Part shown: piece by piece, positions 10,361-22,220 of the stretch
Layout of the letters: the number at the start of each line of letters is the position of its first letter
How positions within the stretch are numbered: the first letter of the stretch is position 1
NCBI GenBank assembly: GCA_935421135.1
Contig: OW285190.1
Location: 19,912,501-19,976,500 of the forward strand
DNA length: 64,000 nucleotides
Source of the DNA: Bugulina stolonifera
Lineage: Eukaryota > Bryozoa > Gymnolaemata > Cheilostomatida > Bugulidae
Reading direction: 5' to 3'
Translations under genes and position numbers: made by a program
Notes under the pieces: generated by a model
What the model was told of the DNA's origin: nothing
Databases searched by the model: none
Seen by the model: the letters and a program-made list of their open reading frames with translations, nothing else

Positions 10361-13300
10361 ATGGACCAAATAAGGAACCTGCTACAGCAGGTGATGTACC
10401 AAGCCGAGCAGGACCTCAAAAGACTCAGCTACAACGGACAAGAGGACGTGGAACTCTTCATAGAAGACTTCACCGCTATGGCAGAGCGTTGCAACTGGAA
10501 TGACAGAGCACGCCTCATACGGCTTAGAGCCGCCCTACACGGGCCCGCACAAGAGTGCGGCCGACCCCGATCAGTCGAAGAGATATTTTCCCGACTGAGG
10601 GAACAGTATGGACTATCTGCCAGAGAAGCCCGATGGAAGCTGTCCACCCTGGAACAGCCAGCCCACATGTCACTCAGAGACTATGCAGCTCTCATCCGTA
10701 GACTGATGGCGACAGCCTTTGAAGGAGCACCCCCTGCATTTTTGGACGAATGGGCTGTAGAGAAGTTCTGCCTCACAGTCCACGACCACGGCCTACGCTG
10801 GTACTACACATGGTTACAGCCCGATGATATGGAGGAAGCACTGGAAACCGGAACAGCCTTCCAGAGTAACAAGGATGGCAAGGCCAACCCTCCAAAGCCA
10901 CAAGAGAAGCTTCCCGCCGACCTCCTACGGAAAGCCCTACATACCCTCCTACAGAAATGTCAAGACGCGGATGACGGACCAACGGTCACACCAGAACCCG
11001 TCCCAGTAGACGACCCCATTCCTACTGTAGCCGACACAGACAACAACCCAGGAGAAGGTGGACTCGACCACAATGGTCGTCCACAGAGGCCGACGGACAC
11101 ACCAGGACCCGTCCCAGTAGACGAACCCATTCCTACTGGAGCCCAGCAAGGAGAAGGTGGACCACCCCACATTGGTCGTCCACAAAGGCCGACGGATACA
11201 TCAAAACCCGTCCCAGTAGATGAACCCATTCCTACTGCGGCCAAACCCAAGAAGAGTGGACCAAACCACAATGGTCGTCCACTGAGGCCGACGGACACAT
11301 CAGAACCCGTCCTAGTGGAAGAACCTATACCCACTAAGCCTAAAGTCAAGAGTAGCCACTCCAAACAGAAAACCCCACGGGTAACTAGCCCATCACACTC
11401 CAGGCCGACGGCGTTACCTACACCCGTCACAGTGGATGAACCTATACCCACTAGGCCAACACCAGGCAAGAAACGACTCCACTCAAAGCCGGACACATCC
11501 AAAGTGACCACAGATCACCCCCCAAGGCTGAAAGGACGACTCATATGTCCCGCCCCGTCGGACCAGACCTCACAAGGTAACCCCGACCTATCCTCAACTC
11601 AGAAGGATCAACAGGATCTGGCCACGTCCAGACCCGACACTAATCAGCAATTGATTCCCGCCCAAATTCAGTATGCCCCGACGGACGACTTATCGTGTGT
11701 AGAACTGCCAGACACTACAGTCCAAGTCCGCGGCCTGAGGATCGACACGGAGCAAACCGTGCTGGACCAAACCGGAGAGCTACCTCTGAACCTCTCGAAG
11801 AATGTTCAAGTTTCAACAGCCCGACCTGATCCAGAGGACGCGAAATGTCGCGTAGCCGAACCTCAAGACATAATCCCAACGACGGAGATACAGTCTATAC
11901 TGCCAGCAGTTCAAGTACACGAAGCAAAACGCTCTTGTACGGAATCTAGCATTGCCGAACAGTTTCAGCCGAAAATACAGATTGCCGAACTCTCGAAATC
12001 CCCTAAAGCGGATAAGAAGCAATCGAAGGCAACTATTGCCGTGTTCCCGCGCTTATTTGACGAGTCGAACAAAGAAAATGTGCCTGAGGCATTGCCTACA
12101 ATTGAGCCAATTGCTCATCCCTCGGCTAGTATAAATACGACAGCTCACAGACGAGTAGTCCTTTCTCGTCCAGCACTTCACCGAAGCACATGTATCCCTA
12201 CATGTGGCAACTTCTGCACTCCTCGTGTCACTGGTGAAGCTAATAGCAGCACTCGTATCCTTTCTCATTCTCGTGCAGACGAGACGGCTACTCCTTCTAG
12301 TATGGATCACTCCAACCAGCCTGTCTTCACAGCTGAAGGTAAGCAAATCTCAGTGTTACCAGTAGGGAACGAATCAGAATTAGAGGAACAATCCACACCT
12401 GTGGGACTGTCAGGCATGAATTCTCTCTCCCTCCCCACTCGGCATAGACCAGTCGGGACAGAGGAGAATTCCCCTGAACATTCTCACAGGAAAGAGCATG
12501 AGTTAGAAGGCGGAGGATACACATCAGATGAATTATGTGTTGTAGATGCATCTCCTCTACGGAAGACGCTCACGCCAGACGGCACGCCTCCACCCACTCC
12601 ACCTCCTGTTGCCTCTACCCTGAAGTTAGCTACAATTAAGCTGCACAAACTCACTGACAAGCTGCCCATAGAGTCGTCCCAGCATTCCGGAGCCACTAAG
12701 CCATGGATTAGTACCTTCACTCAACAAGCCCGAGACGACTTGGCTAGAAGGAGTCAACCTAACCTCAAATGTGCAAAGTGTGGCTTCTCCGGCACCCTCA
12801 AGAGACTGAACATTCACATTTGGCAGCACTTTGCCCGCTTCTACTGTCGCTGCGGACGCAGCTCAGTTAGCCGTGATGCTCTAGGCCATCACTTCAGTCG
12901 GAGATCCAGTATCTGTGGGAAACGTCTCTTCCTCACGGACGGGCCCAGCTATGGGGCCCTCATGGAATGGTGGGGCGTAAAGGATCCCCCACCATTTCTA
13001 CCATGTCGTCCTACTATGGACGGACAGTCGGGGACAAATAAACCAGTCTATTTGCCTAGCTCCTCCTCCACAAGGAAGCGACCTCCCAAGAGACGGCACA
13101 GCCCATCTCCAGAACAGACCCCCGACTCCGCACCTTCTGATGCTACCTCCTCCTCTTCCTCGTCGCCTACCACTCCTGCTGGACCTTCTCCCTGGCGACC
13201 TCCTGCTAGTACCTCCGCTGTAAGTGTCGGCCCCCCTGGCCGACGCGGACGTCTACCCTCTTGGAAGACAAGGCCTGCTCCAAGGAAGAGTATGCCTGCT

Positions 13301-13810
13301 CCTCAGTCAGGCCCTCTCTACGAAGGCTCTCCACCCAAGGTCTCATGTGCAGCTTCTTGTACAGCTTCTCCGGCTCTACTGATCGAGCCACTGCAGTCCA
13401 GACCCACACTGGAGGTCTCACCGCACCGCTCTCCTTATACACCTGCCAGGGACCTACTCCGAGCCACTCCAGACTCTCCTGCCGTCCAGTCCCCACCTCC
13501 TGCATCTCCTGTACTAACTCAGCCGAATGCCACACGTCCTGCATCTCCGGATCCGTCGTTCATGCAACAACTTGCTGAACTCAAGCCACGGATTCACTAC
13601 CTTGCCAGCCGTCAACAGGTGGGGGACACTCTACGCCAACATCTGGAACCTCTCTATACTCGAGAAATAGCTCTTCGTGAACTAGCCAACCAGCATCTAA
13701 GCCACCCCCGACAACTCCAGCTTGTACAAGCAGACTTGGATATAGTATCCAGAGAATCTACACTGTACCGTACCCTTCTTAACTTGACACTAGAGACACC
13801 CATGACCTAG
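10361..13810 (+). CDS. Gag-like protein of the LTR element (1149 aa)
   Basis: A single uninterrupted frame fills the interior from 335 bp after the 5' LTR to 13 bp before the 3' LTR. Residues 1-160 resemble a Ty3/gypsy gag capsid region (EDVELFIEDFTAMAERCNW, IFSRLREQYGLSAREARW). Residues 205-370 hold five copies of a P-V-x-V-D/E-x-P-I-P-T motif spaced about 35 aa apart. Residues 804-823 form a zinc-finger-like CxxC-x11-HxxxH (CAKCGFSGTLKRLNI then HIWQH), followed by further Cys and His (YCRCGRSS, LGHH). The rest is Pro/Ser/Thr-rich, ending in a helical-looking tail. I found no DTG/DSG protease, YxDD or integrase motifs. The length far exceeds a typical gag and the intact frame suggests recent activity. 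Coat or particle formation is inferred from the family. Confidence 0.85.
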   Translation: MDQIRNLLQQVMYQAEQDLKRLSYNGQEDVELFIEDFTAMAERCNWNDRARLIRLRAALHGPAQECGRPRSVEEIFSRLREQYGLSAREARWKLSTLEQPAHMSLRDYAALIRRLMATAFEGAPPAFLDEWAVEKFCLTVHDHGLRWYYTWLQPDDMEEALETGTAFQSNKDGKANPPKPQEKLPADLLRKALHTLLQKCQDADDGPTVTPEPVPVDDPIPTVADTDNNPGEGGLDHNGRPQRPTDTPGPVPVDEPIPTGAQQGEGGPPHIGRPQRPTDTSKPVPVDEPIPTAAKPKKSGPNHNGRPLRPTDTSEPVLVEEPIPTKPKVKSSHSKQKTPRVTSPSHSRPTALPTPVTVDEPIPTRPTPGKKRLHSKPDTSKVTTDHPPRLKGRLICPAPSDQTSQGNPDLSSTQKDQQDLATSRPDTNQQLIPAQIQYAPTDDLSCVELPDTTVQVRGLRIDTEQTVLDQTGELPLNLSKNVQVSTARPDPEDAKCRVAEPQDIIPTTEIQSILPAVQVHEAKRSCTESSIAEQFQPKIQIAELSKSPKADKKQSKATIAVFPRLFDESNKENVPEALPTIEPIAHPSASINTTAHRRVVLSRPALHRSTCIPTCGNFCTPRVTGEANSSTRILSHSRADETATPSSMDHSNQPVFTAEGKQISVLPVGNESELEEQSTPVGLSGMNSLSLPTRHRPVGTEENSPEHSHRKEHELEGGGYTSDELCVVDASPLRKTLTPDGTPPPTPPPVASTLKLATIKLHKLTDKLPIESSQHSGATKPWISTFTQQARDDLARRSQPNLKCAKCGFSGTLKRLNIHIWQHFARFYCRCGRSSVSRDALGHHFSRRSSICGKRLFLTDGPSYGALMEWWGVKDPPPFLPCRPTMDGQSGTNKPVYLPSSSSTRKRPPKRRHSPSPEQTPDSAPSDATSSSSSSPTTPAGPSPWRPPASTSAVSVGPPGRRGRLPSWKTRPAPRKSMPAPQSGPLYEGSPPKVSCAASCTASPALLIEPLQSRPTLEVSPHRSPYTPARDLLRATPDSPAVQSPPPASPVLTQPNATRPASPDPSFMQQLAELKPRIHYLASRQQVGDTLRQHLEPLYTREIALRELANQHLSHPRQLQLVQADLDIVSRESTLYRTLLNLTLETPMT

Positions 13811-13813
13811 TGT

Positions 13814-13820
13814 GAGGGGG
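13814..13820 (+). other. Polypurine tract
   Basis: GAGGGGG sits three bases before the 3' LTR, the expected place of the plus-strand primer of an LTR element. Confidence 0.65.
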
Positions 13821-13823
13821 CTA

Positions 13824-14486
13824 TGTGATGGTACGCCCAGTCGTATCTTACATCTGACACTCATTATTGCGTGCATACATGTATATATCTGCTTGTACTT
13901 TACTCTTATATTGTTGTATATAATTATATGATTATATCTAAGTCTTTTAATGCCTTTTATACCCATGTACAGAGGCCCGACCTCTCAGAATCCATTGATA
14001 TTCATTTTGTACATGAATTGGACCATTATAAGCAACTTTTGTAGAACCCGACCTATTTTGGGTCGGCCGTCGGGCTTCCGGCGGCCATCTTGTTGCGCAA
14101 CTTCCGGACGACCACACGTCGTCTTTTCCCGACGTCACGTCGGCCGGAAGTCCTTATACTATATAAAGGGCACTGTTTTACTGTTCATTGTCTCAGTCTA
14201 CACTTGGCTTTCAATAAAGACACATCTATACTTGATACAGGGACTTTCTCTTCCTTTTACTAGGTCATTCGCTTTGCGAACCGCCTACTAGGTTGAACTA
14301 CTCTCTTTCACTGTATAGTCTGAAGGTCGGACTTGAGATCAGATGGGTCGTCTTTGGTAGTATTTGGGCTACTGAGACCGCTCGATCTTTCATGTAATGC
14401 GAAGTCCTATTACCACTCATAGGCACTTCATTTCTGGGTCGATAGTCGTCTAAGGACGACCGCACCAAATCACAGAAACCATTACA
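13824..14486 (+). repeat. 3' LTR (663 bp)
   Basis: The same length and apparently the same sequence as the 5' LTR. Its TATA box is at 14160-14167 and AATAAA at 14213-14218. Confidence 0.95.
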
Positions 14487-15179
14487 ATATTATAATAGAC
14501 AGCTGCACCATTCTAACTCTTTGAAACTATAAATTTTATATAATATTATTATCCTCTACTTTGTTATATTTGATAGTACAGCATAAGGTCAACCATCACC
14601 TCATAACAATCTTTCATCTCACACAGTTCAATGGTTCCGACACTCCACTGCAGGTGTCTCCCTTTATCTAACCAGATTTACACGTTTTTTCCAACGCTAA
14701 ACACCAGATTAATTTGTCACTTTACAAGGTTATTACTGTCAGGGCAGACTTGGAAAGTTTACTATAATTGTAAACAGCCACACCACACAGCACACACATA
14801 CTTTATCTTCATTATTTCTGGTCATAATATTATTATTTTAATTCTGGGCAGGTGCTTGTTAAGTTCCTTATAAGAGAGCCCCCCTAATTTGTTGTTTGGT
14901 GGATATTGTAAGGCTGTCCACCACCACTTTCCAAATATAAAGACAGATGTATGCGATAATAGAATATTTTATGTGTACCCTATCCCACTGATACTATAGA
15001 CTGTGTACCCTATCCCACTGATACTATAGACTGTGTACCTCATCCCACTGATACTATAGAGTATAGACTATAGACTGTGTACCTCATCCCTCCACTTTCA
15101 TTAGAATAATTGCTGGTCATCTCAGGCAATTATATAACCAAATATGCTAATTACTCTTCACTCCATGTCAGTGAGTTTG

Positions 15180-15440
15180 TGTATAGAGTATAGAGTATAG
15201 AGTATAGACTATAGAGTATAGAGCATAGACTATAGAGTATAGAGCATAGACTATAGAGTATAGAGCATAGACTATAGAGTATAGAGCATAGACTATAGAG
15301 TATAGAGCATAGAGTAGGCCTATAGAGCATAGAGCATAGAGCATAGACTATAGAGTATAGAGCATAGACTATAGAGTATAGAGCATAGAGTAGGCCTATA
15401 GAGCATAGAGTATAGAGTATAGAGCATAGAGTATAGTGTA
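15180..15440. repeat. Degenerate minisatellite of AGAGTATAGAGCATAGACT type
   Basis: A mosaic of 7-bp and 21-bp periods built from TAGAGTA, TAGAGCA and TAGACTA. Confidence 0.9.
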
Positions 15441-18400
15441 AGTAGTATTACTACACTATCTACATTGTGCATGTATATATAGGTCAATTAGTATAATAAG
15501 TTTCATATAAAATTTCAGGTTTTGATGGTCGAGAATTAAATTTTTTGATGATGATAATCTCACATAATCTCACACAATCTCACATAATCTCACATACCCA
15601 TGGGAGTCTCTACACAGACCTAGAGGCAGCCAATATCTGTTTACAGACTGTTTGATGAAATATTTTTATTGGACCATGTCAAACATTGAGAGGTTTCTGT
15701 ATCATAACTGTATACTATGCATATATGGTTACATACATGCATGTCTGTCAGCTAGTGATATAACGTACCTGTATGTATATATATCTGTCAGCTAGTGGTA
15801 TAACTTACTTGTATGTATACGTATCTGTCAGCTAGTGATTTAACTTACCTGTGTGTATACATAACTGTCAGCTAGTGATATAACATGAGTAGTGAAGTCA
15901 GCAGCAGCAGGTTAGGTTCTCAACAACCACACAGATTCTATTGTAACATAAACCAGCCAATAATAACACTCCATTTGCTAATGATAATTTACGGTTTTAT
16001 TATATAACACTCAAAAGAGAGGGAAGGCGTAAATGCCACCCCTCTAGCAGTATGTAGGGCGGGAAAAAAACAGACTATCCAATCTGGACTCTGACCAAGT
16101 TTTATTCCACCATGACTCAAAAACAATTACACACTTCTGATGTTTAGTGATCTGAGATAAAAGTAATAGTGAGGTACTACATGTATAATGTATTTATTAT
16201 GTAGATAGCATGGGTTCCACTACTTACTGCTCAACAAGCCAACAGTTGCATAGAGTTTTAAATATTACTATCTAAAGTGATGGGTAGACAAACCCCCATC
16301 CCCTGCTGATGACCATAATTCACATAAAATACTTTCTAATTTTCAACACCTAACCTGCATACATGACAAGTTGGGGTGACATCAAAGAGGGAGATTTTTA
16401 CACGCGTGAGACAACCCTTGCCGACTCTTTGACTGCTAAAATACCTAACATGTTTTTTAACAATGAGCACCACACTTTATGGGCTGTCTGCTTTGGGCAC
16501 AGTTCTCAGTTACATGTAGTTATGAACTAAGCTGATGAAAAATGTTTTGCTTCAAGTACAGGTACATGTACTAGGTTGCTAAAAACACTAGTACACGGAA
16601 TTGTTTGCCCGCACAAAACTAGTGAAGACAGGCTAGGTCTCAGACTAAGGCAACCACGATGTCTCATATAAGTGTGAAGATAATAATTATAAGATAAAAT
16701 AATATTAATTTAAATTGCTGCAATTAGTTTAGAGGCTGTCACATTACATATCTTGACTGTTTGTAACCAATCTGGTCACTGTTGTGTTTTGGGGTGGTTT
16801 ATAATACTGTGTACTACCACGAGATACTATCTTCTATCCGTTTACTATCCATTGCAAAACAAACAAAAGCTCTTCATTTGTATCATTGGAGAGACTAAGC
16901 TTGCATAGCATTAATAAACAAGATTACTTCAAAGCAAATTGTATCATATAAATATTAAATGTGTGAACTGCTAGCTTGGTAGTCAGCTTACATGTCCATA
17001 ATAGTCACCAAAATAGCAAATACAAGTTATTATTGACTAAAATCAAATCCTAAACCAGGAGTTTGGGAGTTTGCAGGAGATGGGTTCTGAAAACTGGAGG
17101 GTCCAGGTCTCACCGGGAGAGTTGTCATACATGCTAACCTGACCCAGAATAGTAACGTCTCCGACAAAACCTCCGTAATACAGACTCTGTATTACAGAGC
17201 ATTGCAAGGGTACAGGGAGAAGATAACTCTAGACTTACAGTGTACTACATCGTGTCTCATAACAACACTGACAGGTCCACTTAGTGGGTTGGTGGGCTAC
17301 TTATAGCTTTCACATCCTATATATAGAGTGTCTACTGATGCCATCTACTCTGCTGTGGCTCCACATAACCTCTGTTTAACTCTCTAATACTCCACCCATC
17401 TATTAGTCCCGCCACACTGTATAGGTTTGGTTTGGGCTCAGGAGCCACAGTACATGTATTCCATCACAGAATAAACTACCTCATTTTGGAGAAGCTAGTA
17501 GATAGCTGCTAGTAGGCTACACTGTGATCTACATTGTATATATAGCTAATATCATGGTGTTCCCCTTCCCTCTAGCTTCATCTAATACTCTCTCACAAAG
17601 TACAGTAGTAAGACCTACTACTAAACTAGGATACCAACTCATAGTAGTGTAGAATGTATTATTAGAAACATGTATAATGATATAATAGCTGTTTATAACA
17701 CGCGTAAACACTGGTAGGGTAAACACTGGTAGGGGAGATTGCCAAGTGAATAAACAGAAGGTGTATATGTTGATATATTATTACACTAAAAATGCTGCTA
17801 GAATTTGTAGCAGTTCGGTTCTAATGATATGTGTGCACATGTACTGCAGATACAGTATACCATAATACTATATAAGGCAGGTTTTATACCATTATACACC
17901 CCATATCATATCTCACAGACTATACAGCACATTATATATAGCCAAGCATCTGTTTTAGACTGGTTTATGCTGACAGGACAGCATGCTTTAGTGATATAAC
18001 TAACAGCAATATCTCATACTAGGGTACCTGCCAGGAGATGTCAGTGCTCTGATACCTGCTGTGAATGCCATTCATATTCTACATTAAACGGCTGCAGGTG
18101 TGTGACCTGGTGGGTGGTAGTGTATGCAGAGCATGAGAAAGAGTTTAGAAATATCTGACATTGGGATCTAAATATAAGTGAAGTGAATAACACAGGCAAA
18201 TGTATTGTTGACCCAGTCATTGGCTATATTGATCAAGTGTTTAAAGAGAGAGAAGACAACTTCTTACTCAAACCAGCTTGTGATGTGTGTCGGTAACTAA
18301 CAAGCCAACCGACCTATTTCTTTGGAGGGTATAGAACTCAAGCCAAATATAACTATTGCTGCACGGCCATTGCCTGAGTTCAGAGTAAAACTCTGGTGTA

Positions 18401-18812
18401 TATTCTCTATGAACTCAGGAGCTATATGTTATTTATGAATGCTACTAATGAGAGAATTTAATGTCAGTTGTAAATAACCTCTATTTGAATAGTATGTAAA
18501 CCAGGGTACAGTATAATTTTAATACAATAAACATATAAATGTATGATTTATAAGAACCAACACAAAAATAGATACGTAAATTTTATGAATACCCTGATAA
18601 TGAAAGCTGTTAAATAGTTGAAGAAAAAACCTGGTATTATTACACAATAATCTTGGATCCACACCGTATATAAATAGCGTTGTAAGGGGATCAGTAGACT
18701 ACAGCTACCTTAGATGCTAATCTAGTTATGGCGATTAATTAATTCTAACTTTGAGTTAAAAGTTTTATATGTTTACAGCCCTTAGCCATCCTGAATAGAA
18801 TAAGAGAACATC

Positions 18813-18925
18813 AGGTCAACATGATCAGGTCAACACGATCAGGTCAACACGATCAGGTCAACGCGATCAGGTCAACATGATCAGGTCAACGCGATCAGGT
18901 CAACGCGATCAGATCAACGTGGTCA
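18813..18925. repeat. 14-bp array of AGGTCA half-sites
   Basis: Seven copies of AGGTCAAC start every 14 bp (18813, 18827, 18841, 18855, 18869, 18883, 18897), followed by a mutated one. They are separated by A/G-C/T-GATC spacers. AGGTCA is the nuclear-receptor half-site core. The array ends at the stop codon of the TPMT-like gene. Confidence 0.85.
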
Positions 18926-18927
18926 GG

Positions 18928-19810
18928 CTATTTTTTCCACCTCATGATATAGAGATCCTCCACCACAGAAGAAACGTTCCTTGATGCCCAAAGCTTCATC
19001 TCCCTATCAGAACCGTCTGTGAGACAATTCCTGGAAGCCACATGCTGCACTGTAAGCAGACGCCCATAGAAGGCGAGGAGCCGAGGGAGGGCCACCATAG
19101 TCAGCCATAGAGTAGTTGTGGACAGACATTAAGTACATGCCATCATCTGCTAGAAAATCTACTACAAATTTGGAATACGCTTCCTTCTCATTTTCATTAA
19201 TCGCTTCAAATGAACCACGGTCCCAAATTATATCATACTTAGGAAAAGGAAGTGAAATTCCTCCAGGACCAAAGGAGTACAGATCTCCCTGGCCAATCAC
19301 CAGCTTCCTGTCCTCACTAATGGTGAATGGACTTGCTGTGCCATGTCTATTTACTCGAACACAGTTCTCTCTGAAGAAATCTTTAATGGGCTGTGGACAG
19401 AACTCTACACCGACAACAGAGAATCCTAGTTTGTAGAAGAAGTACATATCTACCGCTTTACCACACAGTGGTACAAAGATTTTCATGTCAGTACGTGATT
19501 TTGTTACTTCGCTCTCACTAAACTGCCCAGCTAATAATTCACTAAAGTTTCTTAATAGTAGCTGATTGCCAGCATGTTCATGAAATCCAGTAGTTTTGTT
19601 GGTCCACCTGTCAGCCCAGTAATCTAGGGTCAAGTCATTATTGATAGTAGAAGGCGATCTGGTGTTGGTGGATAGTGGTTTAGAGCAACTAACTGTGTTA
19701 AAAGGCAATTCCACCATTTGCAATAGATATCCAGCTCGCCAATAACAAGTGCTGTGTGAGTTAAGGCGTAATGCTGCACTATGACTAATTACCCTCAATA
19801 GTTGAAGCAT
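18928..19810 (-). CDS. TPMT: Thiopurine S-methyltransferase-like SAM methyltransferase
   Basis: A single-exon minus-strand gene from ATG at 19810. After about 60 residues of Ser/Arg-rich leader (possibly a targeting peptide) come LDYWADRWTNKTTGFHEHAG, MKIFVPLCGKAVDMYFF (SAM motif I), SVVGVEFCPQPIKDFF and YDIIWDRGSFEAIN, the ordered blocks of TPMT. The zero-frame ORF reaches a GGPP block near 19090, then drifts into non-homologous sequence and stops at 19007. The next frame from about 19090 reads LLAFYGRLLTVQHV and ends VVEDLYIMRWKK at 18928, like a TPMT C-terminus. So there is either a one-base frameshift (pseudogene, polymorphism or sequence error) or a 46-nt GT-AG intron in this stretch. 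The family methylates small thiols in the cytosol; the substrate here is unknown. Confidence 0.83.
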
Positions 19811-20551
19811 AACTCCTCCACTCAGAAACTTTAACCTGTTGTTTCTTGTCTGTATACTAAATGTTAATACTGCTTAGCCTATTCCTGGTTCGTATGGCTT
19901 GCAATCAGTATGAGTGATAAGGTATCAATGACTCAAACATATTTTACTATTAGCCATTATTGAATTGTTAGTGATACCATACTTATTGATACATACTCAT
20001 ACTATAACTATTATATTGTTATAATTTGTGTTGTCAAAAAGACACCAACAGGGAACAAATACTGCAGAGCCCAAACTGGTGCCTAGAAGTATGGCTTGCG
20101 CCTCGGTACAATGGTTATTTATGACACTATCTGAGTTTTACTTCCATGTCGATTTTAGTGTAACTACAAAGATACCCAGTACAAATAAAGTGAAAGTCCT
20201 TGATAACAAGGACTTCGGCTGTACCAAAGTGGTATATAGATATATGTTTATATACCCCTTTGGGCTGTACAACAATGACGACCTTGACACCAGCAACTTG
20301 GGTTCACATTCGCAAACTAGAATAATACGGGGGTCCCAAAGGAGTCGCCATCTGCAATGTTCACACCAAACTTTTGGTTATAAAATAGGAAATGCCCAAA
20401 CGCCATCGTTGGAAATTCCCACCCAGAAATGCTTTTGTTGAGGTTTGTTTCGTTATAGAGAGGACAACTGCGGCTAAGTAAACATGCACCTCATAGAGCT
20501 ATCTTCCCATATCTCTATGATGTACTCCAGATGTCCACTCCACATTGAGTC

Positions 20552-21858
20552 CAGGGCCGTAACTTTAGGGGCGGCAGAGCGGCATGGCCGCTCCTAAATT
20601 TCAAAACAAAGTGGACCAAAAATGGTGTTTTTGATTTCAGGGGTATCAACTCTACGGCAGCCATAGAGTTATCTTCTCCTATGGCTGCGGCGAAGGGTTT
20701 TCCTTACTACGCATTTCGAAGGATGTAGCATAGAATATAATTTATGCGACACGCTACTTTCTCTACAACCCAATCAAATTATCGGATTGCTAGAAATAGC
20801 CAATCAGTATCAACAATCAGGGCGATTAGCCCTAGGCTTGTAGCTACTGATAATTGCAATCAAATATATAAACTATAAAGCTAAGCCGGCTGTAGGAACT
20901 GCATTAATCTCAGACTACACAACTTGGAATTTTCCGAAGAGACTGAATAAGGCAGAACTTTTTAAGTTTTACTTACTTCTTTACAACCTCAACCCATGGC
21001 CTCCAATAGAAAGATGAACATTATATAGGCTTCCAAGTTGATTGATAGTATGTGAGCAGAGCTCATTGTTCGATTTCGTGGTTATATGAGTGAGATTAAA
21101 TATCAAATCATTTAATAATGTAATAAAATTATTATAATAATTAATTCTATTTCTATTCTAATTCTTGTCAGTGTTGGTGTAGGAAAGTGTATTTTTGAAA
21201 ATGAAAACACAAGTTCTTTTGGGGTTAGTATTACCAGACTTACCCTTTTATTATTTTCTTGTTTCCATATTGAATTGTTATTTTGTTTCATGATAGTTAT
21301 AGTAGCCTGGTCAGTAGTTTAAGTGGACTAGTCAGTACTAGTAATGTCAGATTTAGTGTGCTTAAGGAGGCCTATTTGAAATAATTATTATAATATAGGT
21401 ATAATTTATAGTTAAACTTTAGTAGTAAGGAATGATGATTTAGAAGATCATCATCATAATATACGACAATCAGTTTAGTCTATATTTTTATTGTGCTCAG
21501 ACTTATTCAATATCTGTTTATGAAAAGCTCAGTTTAGTCTTTTCCAAATGTATCACAGCATAAAAAAATGTATGTTGTTCTAGTTTTTGCTACTTTGGTG
21601 GCAATAGTACTACTAACACACATAATATCCAATTATTTTGAGCAGTGATTTTACACCATAAGGGTCCCAAAATTGCATATCTAGGTAGTACTTTTCCAAT
21701 TTTCTTCCGGGGGAGACCCCCGGACCCCCCTTGCGGGAGGGCGCTGCGCCCCTCCCGCACCCACCCCGCTCTCGCGCTCCGCGCTCGGGCGGGCCGTTGG
21801 CCCGCATCAACACCCACCTTCTAGCCACCCCAAAGATTTTTCAAAAGTTACACCCCTG
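20552..21858. mobile_element. Candidate non-autonomous hAT-like DNA transposon
   Basis: The left end CAGGGCCGTAACTT and the right end, read inverted, CAGGGGTGTAACTT match at 12 of 14 bases. The 1307-bp interior has no transposase. A GC-rich stretch at 21705-21815 (GGGGGAGACCCCCGGACCCC and following) stands out from the AT-rich flanks. I could not find a clear target duplication, so the ends are uncertain. Confidence 0.5.
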
Positions 21859-22214
21859 CATTGTACTAAGAATTGTATGCCGTGTTACATTTACATGGTA
21901 CTTAATCATATTATAATTTTGTGTTGCCAGGAATAATTACTTTGTGAGCTGAAACGTGCAGTATTTCTTTTAGAACAAGAGGTTGGTTAACAGCCTTCAG
22001 TTTCATACTGCATACTAAGTCTAAGTGGGGAAGAATGGTTGTGTATGCACTGACTACTAGGCTTCAATTATTTATCACAGTAGTTGGTTAAGATACATAA
22101 TACTATAGTCAGCGTGTGAATACGTGGATGCTAGACATGTTGTCTTAGAGGAAGCACACCATTCTATTGCTACTGGAATACATTGTGTAATCTATATAGC
22201 ATGAACAGAGCAAT

Positions 22215-22220
22215 TTTATT
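22215..22220 (-). other. Poly(A) signal candidate, CAND1
   Basis: TTTATT on the plus strand is AATAAA on the minus strand, about 300 bp past the CAND1 stop. A second copy is at 22223-22228. Confidence 0.45.

Larger units (their letters stand above)
9363..14486 (+). mobile_element. LTR retrotransposon, gag-only and non-autonomous, full length
   Basis: The 5124-bp element has two 663-bp LTRs that begin TGTGATGG and end CATTACA, a tRNA-Leu primer site, one gag-like frame and a purine tract. It is flanked by ATAT on both sides (9359-9362 and 14487-14490), a 4-bp target duplication; a 5-bp AATAT reading is also possible because the LTR ends in A. No protease, reverse transcriptase, RNase H or integrase is encoded, so it must depend on enzymes from another element. 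The two LTRs look identical by eye, which indicates a recent insertion. Local GC content is much higher than in the flanks. Confidence 0.95.
14487..18927. other. AT-rich intergenic region with simple tandem repeats
   Basis: I see no exon of a known family. It contains a 33-bp triplicate ending GATACTATAGACTGTGTACC (about 14974-15060), the ATAGAGTATAGAGC array, repeats of CTGTCAGCTAGTGATATAAC (about 15745-15885), and the AGGTCA array just 3' of the TPMT-like gene. Confidence 0.6.

Noticed and set aside
20028..20441. 137-codon plus-strand frame
   Set aside because: No recognisable domain, no splice partners, composition like the surrounding non-coding DNA.
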